A DNA stretch of 64,000 bases from Pontibacter rufus (lineage in GTDB: Bacteria; Bacteroidota; Bacteroidia; Cytophagales; Hymenobacteraceae). The stretch lies in NCBI RefSeq assembly GCF_015694705.1, contig NZ_JADQDR010000006.1, forward strand, positions 248,001 through 312,000, written 5' to 3'. Below are positions 1-9,476 of this stretch, piece by piece (within the stretch, counting starts at the first letter, position 1; the number at the start of each line of letters is the position of its first letter). Made by a program: the position numbers and the translations under genes. Below the pieces are notes generated by a model. The model did not search any database. It was not told the origin of the DNA and worked only from the letters and a program-made list of their open reading frames with translations.

Positions 1-1310
1 ACGAACAGCCAGAAAAACCATTTGCCCTGCTTTTCAGGAATAATCTTCCCGCTCATCTTCGGAAACCAGTAAAAGAGGCCGGCCAGCAGCCCGAATAAAC
101 TGCCGCCCACAAACACGTAATGCAGGTGCGCCACCACGTAATAGGTATCCGTTAGTTGCCAGTCGATGGGTACGATGGCAAAAGAAACGCCGCTCAACCC
201 TCCGATAGTAAACTCTACCAGAAAGGCAGTGGCAAACAGCATGGCCGTGGTAAAGCGCAGCGAGCCGCCCCACATGGTGCCCAGCCAGCTGAAGATTTTC
301 ACGCCTGTCGGGATGCCGATGAGCAGGCTGCTGGCCGAAAAAAAGCCGTTCACCGTAATCCCCAGGCCGGTAGCAAACATGTGGTGAATCCATACGCCAA
401 AGGCCAGCAGCGCGATGGCCATGCCCGAGCCCACAATAAAGGCGTAGCCGAAGATCGGCTTCCTGGAGAACACCTGAAACACCTCCGATAAAATACCGAA
501 AGCCGGCAGGATGAGAATGTATACTTCGGGATGGCCAAAGAGCCAGAAGAGGTGCTGCCACAGCAGCGAAGAGCCTCCCCCGGCAATGTCGAAAAAGTGG
601 GCCTGAAGCTGCCGATCCAGCAGCAGCATGGCCAGCGCCGCGTTCAACGACGGAAAGGCCGCCAGTATCAGGAAGGAATTGATGAGCACCATCCATACGA
701 ACACGGGCAGCTCACGCAGGCTCATACTTGGTACGCGCAGCTTTAGGACGGTTACAATCAGATTAACGGCAGTTGCTACCGTGCCCGAGCCTGCCAGCAG
801 CAGCCCGATGCAGTAATAATCGATGCCGGGGCTGGGGGAATAAGGCCGCTGGTTGAGCGGCGCGTAGTTAAACCAGCCTGCATCGGGGGCGCCGCCTGCC
901 AGAAAGCTGAAGTAGAGCAGAAAGCCGCCACACAGAGCTATCCAGAAGCTGAAGGCGTTCAGGCGCGGGAAGGCCATGTCGTTGGCGCCGATCATCAGCG
1001 GCGACAGGTATACCGAGAAACCCAGTATGGCCGGTGTGGCCACCAGAAAAATCATGGTGGTGCCGTGCATCGTGAAAACCTGGTTATATATCTCCGGGCT
1101 CAGCAAATCGTTGCGGGGCACCGCCAACTGTACGCGCATCAGCAGCGCCCCAAGACCGCCCAGCAGCATAAAGAACAGGGCCATCCACAGGTACATAATA
1201 CCAATCTGCTTATGGTCTACAGACGAGATCCATTGCAGCAGTCCCTGGTTGTCTTCCAGTTCTACGCCGGGCAGCGCCTCTTCCGGTTCGGGTATATGCA
1301 GTTTTCCCAT
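1..1310 (-). CDS. ctaD: cytochrome c oxidase subunit I (3' end outside window)
   Basis: This is the catalytic heme-copper subunit of a terminal oxidase in the cytoplasmic membrane, reducing O2 with electrons from subunit II and pumping protons. The reading frame is open from the ATG at 1308-1310 to the window edge (436 codons seen). Visible family marks are the heme a ligand in MHGTTMIF (His82), the GHPEVY motif with the His-Tyr pair of the CuB site, the CuB histidines in WIHHMFATG, and the late HLHYVFVGG motif with the heme ligands. At least ten hydrophobic segments alternate along the protein. The start lies only 2 bases after the stop of the subunit II gene, so the two are co-transcribed and probably translationally coupled. 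Its C-terminus, and any subunit III gene, lie beyond position 1. Other-frame open stretches over this region (such as 34-696) are shadows. Confidence 0.95.
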   Translation of the reverse strand, partial: MGKLHIPEPEEALPGVELEDNQGLLQWISSVDHKQIGIMYLWMALFFMLLGGLGALLMRVQLAVPRNDLLSPEIYNQVFTMHGTTMIFLVATPAILGFSVYLSPLMIGANDMAFPRLNAFSFWIALCGGFLLYFSFLAGGAPDAGWFNYAPLNQRPYSPSPGIDYYCIGLLLAGSGTVATAVNLIVTVLKLRVPSMSLRELPVFVWMVLINSFLILAAFPSLNAALAMLLLDRQLQAHFFDIAGGGSSLLWQHLFWLFGHPEVYILILPAFGILSEVFQVFSRKPIFGYAFIVGSGMAIALLAFGVWIHHMFATGLGITVNGFFSASSLLIGIPTGVKIFSWLGTMWGGSLRFTTAMLFATAFLVEFTIGGLSGVSFAIVPIDWQLTDTYYVVAHLHYVFVGGSLFGLLAGLFYWFPKMSGKIIPEKQGKWFFWLF

Positions 1311-1312
1311 AC

Positions 1313-2290
1313 TTACTTTAGTCCAGAGATATAGGCCACAAGGGCGTTGATAGAATCCTGTTCAAAAATGAAGCGCGGCATATGCGCTCCCGGCTTTACC
1401 TGCTGCGGGTCCGTGAGCCAGTCCCGCAGGTTGTCCTCGGTGGTAGGCATCATACCGGCCAGCATTTCGGTGCGGCTGGCGAAGTGTGTCAGGTCCGGGC
1501 CCGACTGCCCCTGCGCCGCCGTGCCACGGATGGTATGGCAGTTGCCGCAGGTGGCCAGGTTAAAGATGGCCTCGCCCTTCAGCGCCAATGGATGTTGCGG
1601 CTCCTGCGCCGGCTGGCTTTTCTGCTGCAGCCACCGCTCGTACTCATCCTGGCGCTGGGCCACCACCCGGATGCGCATCCAGGCATGCTGCTCTCCGCAA
1701 AATTCGCTGCAGGCCCCCTCATATACGCCGGGCTCGTTTATGGTGAGCCACAGGTGTGTTTTCCGGCCCGGCATCATATCCATTTTCGGGCCCAGTTCGG
1801 GCACCCACCAGTCGTGAATCACATCGGAAGAGGAGAATTGCAGCAGCACCTTTTTATGCACCGGCAGATGAATCTCGTTCGCCGTAACAGCGCCTGTGCC
1901 CGGATAAGAGGCCTCCCACCACCACTGGTGGCCGGTCACGATTACATCCGGCACCTGATTTCCGGCGGGTGGATGCACTTCCTGCATTACGTTGATAGTA
2001 TAGATGAAAAAGCCCGCCACCATTAAAAAGGGAACCCCAATCATCACGGCCTCCACCTTTTTGTTGCGTCTTACCTGCCTGGGCTCCGCATCACCCGGCT
2101 TTGCTTTAAACCTGAGGATAACGTAGATCAGCAGCCCCGTAACCACCAGCAGAATAAAAGCAGCGGCCACAATGAAATAGTTGGTGAGGGTAGCGATATG
2201 ATCGGCCTGTGAGGAGGCAGGCTGAAAGATGGATAGGGACAGGAAGATCGTGTTGATGTGAGTCAGAACTAATATCATGCGAGTTATCAT
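1313..2290 (-). CDS. ctaC: cytochrome c oxidase subunit II fused to cytochrome c (caa3 type)
   Basis: Subunit II receives electrons through the binuclear CuA centre on the outer face of the membrane and passes them to subunit I. Two hydrophobic segments (about residues 31-60 and 84-103) precede the cupredoxin domain, whose CuA ligands are all visible: His159, Cys194, Glu196, Cys198, His202 and Met205. After about residue 235 a cytochrome c domain follows, with the heme-binding CGNCH at 248-252 and a plausible axial Met304 in AHMPRF. This fusion is the hallmark of caa3 oxidases, which accept electrons from soluble or membrane cytochrome c. The length of 325 residues fits the fused form. The first in-frame ATG is used; a nearby ATG four codons later is also possible. 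It heads the operon with subunit I. Confidence 0.94.
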   Translation of the reverse strand: MITRMILVLTHINTIFLSLSIFQPASSQADHIATLTNYFIVAAAFILLVVTGLLIYVILRFKAKPGDAEPRQVRRNKKVEAVMIGVPFLMVAGFFIYTINVMQEVHPPAGNQVPDVIVTGHQWWWEASYPGTGAVTANEIHLPVHKKVLLQFSSSDVIHDWWVPELGPKMDMMPGRKTHLWLTINEPGVYEGACSEFCGEQHAWMRIRVVAQRQDEYERWLQQKSQPAQEPQHPLALKGEAIFNLATCGNCHTIRGTAAQGQSGPDLTHFASRTEMLAGMMPTTEDNLRDWLTDPQQVKPGAHMPRFIFEQDSINALVAYISGLK

Positions 2291-2678
2291 GCAAGAACTA
2301 CTGCTTATTTATCCTTTCATGCTGCATACAAAATGTCAGGAATTACAGACTTCCGCACGCAGAATGCTGTCCCTGCTACAGCCTCTCCTTATTTTACCAT
2401 ACTAATTGATAAAGGTTGTAGGAAATAGGATTTAACTATATTAAGCCAGGAGAGCGTAAATTATGCAGGTATATGACAACAGTGCACCTGTTTACTGATA
2501 ACAAGGACAACCTTGCACCGGAATGCCATTAAGCAGCTTTATACCTTGGCCAAAGCTGCTAACCTGTATTTTGCAGGGTTTACAACATCTCTATTCCTTC
2601 TGAACAGCTCACAGGATTTTAAGAAAATTCGCTGTATTATTTTGACGTCAACAGAACATTATCTATCATTAAGTTAAA
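2291..2678. other. intergenic region between divergent ctaC and esterase genes
   Basis: About 390 bases with no supportable gene. It must hold the promoters of the divergent oxidase operon and the esterase. The nearest thing to a Bacteroidota -7 box is TATTATTTTG near 2636, upstream of the esterase, but it does not match TAnnTTTG exactly. No hairpin or repeat stands out. Confidence 0.5.
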
Positions 2679-2726
2679 ATGATACAACAAAGATTTACTG
2701 CTCATTTAAAATCAAACATAAAGGAT

Positions 2727-4388
2727 ATGCGCTATTTCGGTATACTTGTTATCGCCCTTCTGCTGGGAACACAATTGCCCCGGCAGGCACAGGCTCAGTC
2801 GGTAAGCAAAGCTACCGGCAAATTAGCTTCTAACCAGGCGAAAACTGCCAATGGCATTGTGGAGGGAGTAACAGAAAAAAGTGGGGTCAAAGCCTTCAAA
2901 GGCCTCCCCTTTGCCGCACCGCCGGTAGGCGATCTGCGCTGGCAGGAGCCACAACCGGTAAAAGACTGGCAAGGTGTGCGGCCGGCAAAGCAGTTTGGCC
3001 CGCGGGCCATGCAACAGGCTCTGTTCGGTGATATGAATTTCCGCTCCGACGGCATGAGTGAGGACTGCCTGTATCTGAATGTATGGACACCAGCCAAATC
3101 AGAAAAAGAGCAGTTGCCCGTGCTGGTATACTTTTACGGTGGCGGCTTTGTAGCCGGCGATGGTTCTGAACCTCGCTACGACGGGGAAAGCATGGCGCAA
3201 AAAGGCATTGTGGCCGTAACGGTTAACTACCGCCTGGGTGTATTCGGCTTCCTGGCTCACCCCGAGCTTACGCAGCAATCAGCCCACCATACTTCGGGCA
3301 ACTATGGCTACCTGGACCAGAGTGCTGCTTTGCGCTGGGTGAAGCAGAACATTGCTGCCTTTGGCGGCGACCCGTCTAAAGTAACTATTGCAGGCGAATC
3401 AGCCGGCTCCATATCTGTGAGCGCGCAAATGGCATCGCCTCTGTCCCGTGATTTAATTGCCGGGGCTATCGGCGAAAGCGGCGCACTTGTTAATTCAGGC
3501 CTTGATCCGGTTCCACTTCCTGAAGCAGAGCAGAATGGTGTGAAGTTCGCCTCCGCCATTGGGGCAAACTCTTTGACGGCGCTTCGTGCCATGCCGGCGC
3601 AGCAACTGCTGGAAGCAGCAGGCAAGCCGGGCGTAGGGCGCTTTTTGCCAACAATCGATAATTACTTCTTTCCGAAAGCGCCTGTAGCTATTTTTGCAGC
3701 AGGTGAGCAGGCGCACGTGCCGCTGCTGGCAGGTTGGAACTCGGAGGAAATGAACTATAAGGCTGTGCTGGGCCAGGAAGCTCCCACCGTAGAAAATTAC
3801 AGAAGTGCCCTACAGCGGCTGTATGGCGATAATGCCGATGAACTACTGAAGCTTTATCCGGCCACGAACAAAGAGGAAGTGATACAGGCCGCTACGGATC
3901 TGGCCGGCGACCGCTTTATAGCTTACAGCACCTGGAAATGGATTGACCTGCACAGCAAAACGGGCGACTCGCCGGTTTACCGCTATTTGTTTTCGCGCCC
4001 GCGCCCGGAGATGACCGCAGAGATGGGCAACGCTTCTGCAGGACTTGCCGGCGGTGTGGTGCAGGAAAAAGCTGATGCGCCTAAAGCGCCCCGAGCCCGC
4101 GGCGCGGTACACTCTGCCGAAATAGAGTATGCGATGGGTAACCTTGCTTCTAATAAAGTTTATGCCTGGGAGCCGGAAGACTACAAAGTATCCGAAATCA
4201 TGCAGAACTACTTTGCCAATTTCATCAAAACCGGTAACCCGAACGGGAAAGGCTTACCCCGCTGGCCGCCGGCAAACAAAGGCGATAAAGTACAGGTCCT
4301 GCACATTGACGTGCATACGGTTGCCAAGCCTGATGTGCTCCGCGCCCGCTACGAACTTCTGGACAAGCTACAGGCAAAGCAGGAATAA
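2727..4388 (+). CDS. secreted type B carboxylesterase (para-nitrobenzyl esterase family)
   Basis: An alpha/beta-hydrolase of the carboxylesterase type B family, hydrolysing carboxylic esters, probably in the periplasm or outside. An ATG at 2679 is in frame, but the ATG at 2727, preceded by AAGGAT, gives a clean signal peptide (hydrophobic run then QAQAQS). Counting from the 2679 ATG, the family signature EDCLYLNVW is at about 128-136, the oxyanion-hole GGGF at 154-157, the nucleophile elbow GESAG with Ser241, and a candidate catalytic His in the AVHSAEIEY motif. The acidic residue is probably in the WNSEE stretch. Length is normal for the family. It is a single gene, convergent with the following TonB receptor and ended by a strong bidirectional hairpin. 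The natural substrate cannot be told. Confidence 0.9.
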   Translation: MRYFGILVIALLLGTQLPRQAQAQSVSKATGKLASNQAKTANGIVEGVTEKSGVKAFKGLPFAAPPVGDLRWQEPQPVKDWQGVRPAKQFGPRAMQQALFGDMNFRSDGMSEDCLYLNVWTPAKSEKEQLPVLVYFYGGGFVAGDGSEPRYDGESMAQKGIVAVTVNYRLGVFGFLAHPELTQQSAHHTSGNYGYLDQSAALRWVKQNIAAFGGDPSKVTIAGESAGSISVSAQMASPLSRDLIAGAIGESGALVNSGLDPVPLPEAEQNGVKFASAIGANSLTALRAMPAQQLLEAAGKPGVGRFLPTIDNYFFPKAPVAIFAAGEQAHVPLLAGWNSEEMNYKAVLGQEAPTVENYRSALQRLYGDNADELLKLYPATNKEEVIQAATDLAGDRFIAYSTWKWIDLHSKTGDSPVYRYLFSRPRPEMTAEMGNASAGLAGGVVQEKADAPKAPRARGAVHSAEIEYAMGNLASNKVYAWEPEDYKVSEIMQNYFANFIKTGNPNGKGLPRWPPANKGDKVQVLHIDVHTVAKPDVLRARYELLDKLQAKQE

Positions 4389-4463
4389 GGCACACAGATG
4401 CCTGCGCCGGATTATACTTATTGCAGCAAAACTCCTGTATACTTCCCCAGAGTTTATACTTCA

Positions 4464-4497
4464 AAAGGCCTGCTTCACGATAGTGTTGCAGGCCTTT
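4464..4497. terminator. bidirectional hairpin terminator between convergent genes
   Basis: A 10-bp perfect inverted repeat, AAAGGCCTGC at 4464-4473 and GCAGGCCTTT at 4488-4497, with a 14-base loop. It lies 75 bases after the esterase stop and 18 bases after the stop of the opposite-strand receptor gene, so it can serve both. The arms start and end in A and T runs. Confidence 0.8.
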
Positions 4498-4515
4498 GCT
4501 GTGGTTCCGGTGGTT

Positions 4516-6954
4516 TTAGTTTGCTCCTGTGCGGTTTAGTTCATCCAGGTTTACATTACGCTTTTTCGACTCGAACTTACTGCCTTTGCTGAAGCGGTAA
4601 CGTATGTCGAAGCGCACGCCACGGGCGCCATGGTACTGCTCTATGCTGTTGATATTGCCGTTCAGGCTGGTGTCCACATTCAGCACACGGCTCTTAAAAA
4701 TATCCGTCACGTTCAGAGTCATCGTCAGTTTATCGTCCAGAAAGCTGCGTTTCAGGCCGGCATCTACCCACCACTGTTCTCCCACATTGTAAAGGCCGTA
4801 TACAGCCGGGCTCTGGTAGCTGCCGCCTACTTCCAGGCGCAGGCTATGGGGCAGCATAATGTTATGCGTAGTTTGCGCAATGGCTGTTACCTGGTCGTTC
4901 ACTACCAGCTTGTCGTCAGACATATTCGTATACTCCTGATACATCAGAATAACGTTGTTGCTGATCTCCCAATTGTTAGAAATATGCACCGGCGCTACCA
5001 ATGTGGCTGTAGCGCTATTTAGATCTTTCACATTCTGCTGCTGGAAAACAGTCGTGTTGTCTTCCGGGTTCTGCTTCGGCACCTCCGCTATAAAATCCTT
5101 GGTAGTGGCATAACCGAGCACCAGGTTGTATGTTTGTTTTAGTGTCTGGATCAGTTCAAAGGAATTGGTATACTGTGGTTTCAGGTTCGGATTGCCCTGT
5201 GCCCAGGTATAAGGATCCAGGTAAAAGATAAACGGATTCAGATTCTCGTAGTCGGGCCTGTTGATGCGGCGGCTATACTTGTAGCTGATCTGGTAATTGT
5301 CGGTTACCTTCTGCTGCACAAACACACTCGGAAACAAATCCAGGTAGCTGCGGTCTGTCTTCTGGTTTTTGGTAAGCGAGTGCCCCTGCGATTCTGTCTG
5401 CTCGGCTCTCAGACCGCCCTGTACCGACCACTTTTTACCCAGGTCTACAGAAAGGCTGGCATAAGCCGCATAAATATTTTCTTTGTAGATAAAGTGGTTG
5501 CTGCGCCGGGGATCCGGAATTTTTGTATTGTCGGAGGTTTCGTAAAAGCGCAGTTCGTTATCCGATACCACATGAGAGGCTTTGGCGCCCAACTCCAGTT
5601 TGGCGGCTTTTGCCAGGGGCTTGGTATAATCCACTTTTGCCGAGTAGATGTTGTAGCCGGTCGGATTTTCGCTCAGCAGCAGTTCCTGTTGTGTCGGTTC
5701 ACTGCCACCAAGAGGCACGTAGCGGTTCTTAAATTCAAAATCGTCGTTGCTTGTGATATGTGCATAGTCCAGGTCGGCAGAGAGGGTAGTACCCAGCGTG
5801 TCGGGTTTGCCTAAATAATGCAGGTTAAAGGTGCTGTTGCCGTAGGTGCCTTCGGCTGTGTTGAGGGCATCGATATACAAATCATTAGCCACATTGCCAT
5901 CGCGCAGGTATGAATCTGTTTGAAAAAGGTTGTCGCTGCGGTTCAGGATAATATTGGCCATTACGCCAAGGCTGTGTTTTTCGTCGAAATCATAATCGGT
6001 ACCCAGGCGCAGCGATGGTTCTGCACGCTCCACCTCTTCATAGCCGGTCTGGTCGAAACTGCTTTTGCTGCCATCTTCATTCAAAAAAATGCGCTTCATC
6101 TCCATATTACGGTAACGCATGCGGCGGGCAGCATCCACGCCTGCAAAGGAGTTCCATTTGCCACTCTTGTAGCTCACTTCGCCGCCGGCAGTATACGTGC
6201 TCAGGTTGTTGTACTGATAACCAGCATATACGCTGCCATTTATACCTGTCTGCAGGTTTTTTTTCAGGTTGATGTTGATTACGCCGGAGGCTCCCTCGGC
6301 ATCATACCTGGCAGATGGATTGGTAATAATTTCCAGATCTTTGATGTTCTCGGCAGACATGCCCTGCAACAGGTTTTGCAAATCTTTACCAGACAGGTAA
6401 GAGCGCTTGCCATTAATCATGACCTGCACTCCGGCTTTGCCGTTCAGCTGAATGTTGCCATCCTGATCTACCCATACGCCAGGCGACTTAGTCAGCACTT
6501 CGTAAGCGGTGCTGCCGCCGGCCAGCGCGGTTCCCTCAACGCTTACTACCATCTTATCCGCCTCCGTTATAACTGTAGGGCGCATCGTCTGCACCTGCAC
6601 CTCCTTCAGGGCTTTTACATCCTGCTGTAGTTGCAGCTTGCCGAAATCTTTGGAGAAGCCGGCGCCTGTTACCTCAAAAGGAGCTGTCCGCATCTCCACG
6701 TAACCCAGCGCGCTTAACCTGAGCAGGTATTTACCCTGAGCGGGCACCGTGATTGCGAAATTCCCGTTCATATCGGCAATAGCGCCGGTTATAACCTTGT
6801 CTGTAGCGGCTTCCAGCACGGCTACGTTCACGAAACCTACAGGCTGTTCTTTTTCATCTGTTATAGTGCCCGTCAGCATTCCGGCGGATTGGGCAAAAGT
6901 ATAACTGTTACAAAGCAGCAGTATGAATAGTAATACAATGGAAATTCTTTTCAT
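4516..6954 (-). CDS. TonB-dependent outer membrane receptor, OMP beta-barrel family
   Basis: An outer membrane protein of the TonB-dependent type with the 'outer membrane beta-barrel family' C-terminus. A signal peptide (1-21) is followed by a carboxypeptidase-regulatory-like beta-sandwich (about 25-105, GTITDEKEQPVGFVNVAV), then a plug-like domain (about 120-235, with the KSPGVWVDQDGNIQLNGK and NPSARYDAEGASGVINI motifs), then a long barrel rich in alternating aromatic residues. It lacks the SusC-type TonB box EVVVxGYG and stands without a SusD partner, so it is not a classical glycan importer. Members of this family often import metals or peptides or are simply unassigned; the ligand is unknown. 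A good promoter lies at 6998-7028. It is convergent with the esterase. Confidence 0.88.
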   Translation of the reverse strand: MKRISIVLLFILLLCNSYTFAQSAGMLTGTITDEKEQPVGFVNVAVLEAATDKVITGAIADMNGNFAITVPAQGKYLLRLSALGYVEMRTAPFEVTGAGFSKDFGKLQLQQDVKALKEVQVQTMRPTVITEADKMVVSVEGTALAGGSTAYEVLTKSPGVWVDQDGNIQLNGKAGVQVMINGKRSYLSGKDLQNLLQGMSAENIKDLEIITNPSARYDAEGASGVININLKKNLQTGINGSVYAGYQYNNLSTYTAGGEVSYKSGKWNSFAGVDAARRMRYRNMEMKRIFLNEDGSKSSFDQTGYEEVERAEPSLRLGTDYDFDEKHSLGVMANIILNRSDNLFQTDSYLRDGNVANDLYIDALNTAEGTYGNSTFNLHYLGKPDTLGTTLSADLDYAHITSNDDFEFKNRYVPLGGSEPTQQELLLSENPTGYNIYSAKVDYTKPLAKAAKLELGAKASHVVSDNELRFYETSDNTKIPDPRRSNHFIYKENIYAAYASLSVDLGKKWSVQGGLRAEQTESQGHSLTKNQKTDRSYLDLFPSVFVQQKVTDNYQISYKYSRRINRPDYENLNPFIFYLDPYTWAQGNPNLKPQYTNSFELIQTLKQTYNLVLGYATTKDFIAEVPKQNPEDNTTVFQQQNVKDLNSATATLVAPVHISNNWEISNNVILMYQEYTNMSDDKLVVNDQVTAIAQTTHNIMLPHSLRLEVGGSYQSPAVYGLYNVGEQWWVDAGLKRSFLDDKLTMTLNVTDIFKSRVLNVDTSLNGNINSIEQYHGARGVRFDIRYRFSKGSKFESKKRNVNLDELNRTGAN

Positions 6955-7352
6955 GTTTTATTTTGTGTAATGGTGTTGATGTAGTGGAACGATGATGCAA
7001 ATTTAGACTTTAGTACTTTGTATAACAAGGTACTGTTAGTATTTCCATGCACCTTTTAGACAAACTGCCATATTCTTTCTTTTAACACCTGCTATACATA
7101 GATCAGCGCCGTGCTCAGCAGAAGTATGGCAAGAGACTTTGCGTATCAGATGAAGTTATGGCAGGAATGGTTGCCTGATGGAAGCTTTGGGGTGATAAAA
7201 TTCGTCCTATATATGTCTGGCTCAGGCAGGCTTTTGCTAAGCTCAAAACGCATCGTAAGCAAAAGGAAAAACCGCTATCTTGCTTTTTACCCAAAAGAGG
7301 CCGCTGTTATTTGAAGTTTTTACTATCTTAGCACACGTATATTATTAGAATT
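6955..7352. other. intergenic region between divergent receptor and DUF1080 genes
   Basis: About 400 bases. Apart from the receptor promoter at 6998-7028 I see nothing firm. A 67-codon open frame at 7111-7314 on the plus strand has no recognisable domain, no signal peptide and no promoter, and I do not call it a gene. Confidence 0.5.
6998..7028 (-). promoter_or_regulatory. Bacteroidota-type promoter of the TonB receptor gene
   Basis: Read on the minus strand, TTG (complement of 7026-7028) is followed after 20 bases by TAAATTTG (complement of 6998-7005), a full match to the TAnnTTTG -7 box. Transcription would start about 35-40 bases before the ATG at 6954. Confidence 0.6.
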
Positions 7353-8072
7353 ATGAAGAAAATACTGATCGTTTTTACAGCCCTTGCGCTGTTATGCAGT
7401 GCTGCTATGGCACAAAAGCCCAATACGCTGACAAAAAAAGAAAAGGAAGAGGGCTGGAAATTATTGTTTGACGGCAAAACCACCGATGGCTGGCATACCT
7501 ATCTTAAAGATTCGGTGGGCTCCAAGTGGCAGGTAAAGGACGGAACACTAACCTTTGATCCAAGCCAGCCAAAAGAAGGCGGCGGAGATATTGTAACTGA
7601 TGAGGAGTACGAAAATTTTGAGCTTGCGCTGGAATGGAAAATCTCAAAAGGCGGAAACAGCGGCATCATTTTCGACATCCAGGAAGACCCTAAATTCGGA
7701 GCTACTTACCTGACCGGGCCCGAAATGCAGGTTTTGGACAACATCAACGCAGAGGATAATAAAAAAGAAAATCACCTGGCTGGCTGTTTGTATGACATGG
7801 CAGGCGATGCTTCCGTTTCCAAACCCAAACCTGTTGGTGAATGGAACCAGGTCAGGATTATACAGGATGAGGGAAAACTTACTTTCTGGCTCAATGGCAT
7901 CAAAACATTTGAAGGGCAGATAGGAAGCGAAGAATGGAACAACATGGTTGCCAACAGCAAGTTCAGCAACAAGGCCTTTTCTAATTTTGCTAAAGTTGCC
8001 AAAGGTAAAATTGCTTTACAGGAACATCCCGGCTCCAGCCAATGGAGAAATATCAAGATCCGTGTCTTATAG
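7353..8072 (+). CDS. secreted DUF1080 protein (3-keto-disaccharide hydrolase domain)
   Basis: A signal peptide (1-20, ending SAAMAQ) is followed by a single DUF1080 domain. Family marks are the GWKLLFDGKTTDGWH opening at about 34-48, the ISKGGNSGIIF strand, the YLTGPEMQVLDN segment, the WNQVRII stretch and the closing EHPGSSQWRNIKIR. The fold is a concanavalin-like jelly roll. Some members hydrolyse 3-keto-glycosides, in pathways where a GMC or GFO/IDH oxidoreductase first makes the 3-keto sugar; no such partner is seen here. The 239-residue length is typical for a one-domain member. It is monocistronic, ending before the strong hairpin at 8184-8224. The substrate is unknown. Confidence 0.88.
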   Translation: MKKILIVFTALALLCSAAMAQKPNTLTKKEKEEGWKLLFDGKTTDGWHTYLKDSVGSKWQVKDGTLTFDPSQPKEGGGDIVTDEEYENFELALEWKISKGGNSGIIFDIQEDPKFGATYLTGPEMQVLDNINAEDNKKENHLAGCLYDMAGDASVSKPKPVGEWNQVRIIQDEGKLTFWLNGIKTFEGQIGSEEWNNMVANSKFSNKAFSNFAKVAKGKIALQEHPGSSQWRNIKIRVL

Positions 8073-8183
8073 TTTCTCTGCAAAACCGGCTTAAATACCT
8101 GAGCTAAAGTTTACTTTTCAGCTGGTCTGTGCAAAGCGGAGCGGTGCAGATCTTTGGTAAATTGATTTAAGATTTTTCCGCTA

Positions 8184-8224
8184 AATAAAAGAGCCCTCAG
8201 CTGCAGCTGAGAGGCTCTTTTATT
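8184..8224. terminator. bidirectional hairpin terminator
   Basis: A 12-bp outer stem (AATAAAAGAGCC at 8184-8195, GGCTCTTTTATT at 8213-8224) encloses the palindrome CTCAGCTGCAGCTGAG at 8196-8211. It lies between the convergent DUF1080 gene and the histidine kinase gene, and A/T runs on both sides suit either direction. Confidence 0.85.
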
Positions 8225-8339
8225 CTTTCTAAACGTCATCAAACCGCAAGCTATAAACATACTTTAAGGCACCTGTTCTTTCTTGTTTTCACAGGAAAGA
8301 TATACCTGTCTGAAACTGCTGGCAGCATCCCTTAAAATA

Positions 8340-9476
8340 TCAATACGGAGTATCTCCCTGGTTGAAATATATAGTAAATACAGATCCCTTACCTACCTGA
8401 CTTTCAACAGCAATTCTATCGCCGGAGTTATCCAGTATTTTCCTGACTAAGTATAGGCCAATACCTGAGCCTTCCACATGGTCATGAAACCGTTTAAACA
8501 TCGTATACATTTTACTTATCTGGTTACTTTCTACCCCCAAGCCATTATCAGCAACTGATAGCACATGTTCGCCTGCAGCTGAAAGCGACGTTTTTATACT
8601 GATTTTGGGCGTCCTTGATGGGTCGGCATACTTGATGGCATTAGAAACAAGGTTGTATACAATGCTACGCAAATTCTTGCGCGCGTATTTGAGGCTTTCG
8701 AAGCCCGAAAAGTCAGCTTCTATATCGGCTTTACTGGCCTGGATCATCCCATGTAAATTTTCCCTAATCTCAACCAACAACTCCGGAATATTTACAATCT
8801 CCGGCATTTCTTCCTGCTGTTGCAGTTTAATGACTTCCGCTAAATCGGCAACAACTTTTTTAAGATTCGTAATCGAATCTCCCATCCTGGACATAATTTC
8901 TTTATGCTTCTCCTCGTCAGGCCCTAAATCCTCCTTCAAGGCAATCAACAACCCTTCGAGGTTGGTGATAGGTGATTTCAAATCATGCGAAGCGGTATAA
9001 ACAAAGCTATCCAGATCATTATTAATCCTGACCAGTTCCTTATTTTTCTGCATCAGTTCTTCGTTGCGGCGGCGTTCGGTCAGGTCGCGGGTGATTTTGG
9101 CAAAGCCCAGCAACACATTATCTGCGTTGTAAATAGGCGTGATCACCACATTTGCCCAGAAAATTGTTTTATCTTTCCGCAGGCGCCAGCCTTCATCTTC
9201 AAAACGGCCAACTGTTCTTGCCTGCTTTAACTCGTACGCAGGATAGCCTTGCTGCCTGGCTTCTGCAGTATAGAACTCACCAAAGTATTTTCCTATGATT
9301 TCGTGCGCCCCGTAGCCTTTCATCTTTCTGGCACCCTCGTTCCAGGTAGCCACATTGCCGGCGGGGTCAAGCATAAAAATGGCGTAGTCAGTAATGCTGT
9401 CAACCAATAGCCGGTAATGATCTTCAGTTGATAAATCGCGGTGCACACTTGAAATTTTATCCTGTTCTGAATTCAT
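8340..9476 (-). CDS. PAS-domain sensor histidine kinase
   Basis: A cytoplasmic two-component sensor kinase without membrane segments. A PAS domain spans about 20-135 (DYAIFMLDPAGNVATWNEGA, then a PAC-like end ITRDLTERRRNEEL). The dimerisation/phosphoacceptor motif SHDLKSPI places the phosphorylated histidine at His164. The ATPase domain shows the N box with Asn279, the G1 motif DNGLG (310-314) and the G2 motif GSGIG (336-340). The PAS signal is not evident from sequence; flavin and heme pockets cannot be judged. No response regulator is nearby, so it is an orphan that probably signals to a regulator elsewhere. It is monocistronic, convergent with the DUF1080 gene. Confidence 0.92.
   Translation of the reverse strand: MNSEQDKISSVHRDLSTEDHYRLLVDSITDYAIFMLDPAGNVATWNEGARKMKGYGAHEIIGKYFGEFYTAEARQQGYPAYELKQARTVGRFEDEGWRLRKDKTIFWANVVITPIYNADNVLLGFAKITRDLTERRRNEELMQKNKELVRINNDLDSFVYTASHDLKSPITNLEGLLIALKEDLGPDEEKHKEIMSRMGDSITNLKKVVADLAEVIKLQQQEEMPEIVNIPELLVEIRENLHGMIQASKADIEADFSGFESLKYARKNLRSIVYNLVSNAIKYADPSRTPKISIKTSLSAAGEHVLSVADNGLGVESNQISKMYTMFKRFHDHVEGSGIGLYLVRKILDNSGDRIAVESQVGKGSVFTIYFNQGDTPY

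Noticed and set aside
34-696. 220-codon open frame on the minus strand inside the oxidase gene
   Set aside because: It is an out-of-frame shadow of cytochrome oxidase subunit I, whose true frame carries all heme and copper motifs.
7111-7314. 67-codon open frame on the plus strand
   Set aside because: No signal, domain, promoter or homology is visible; length is within chance for this region.
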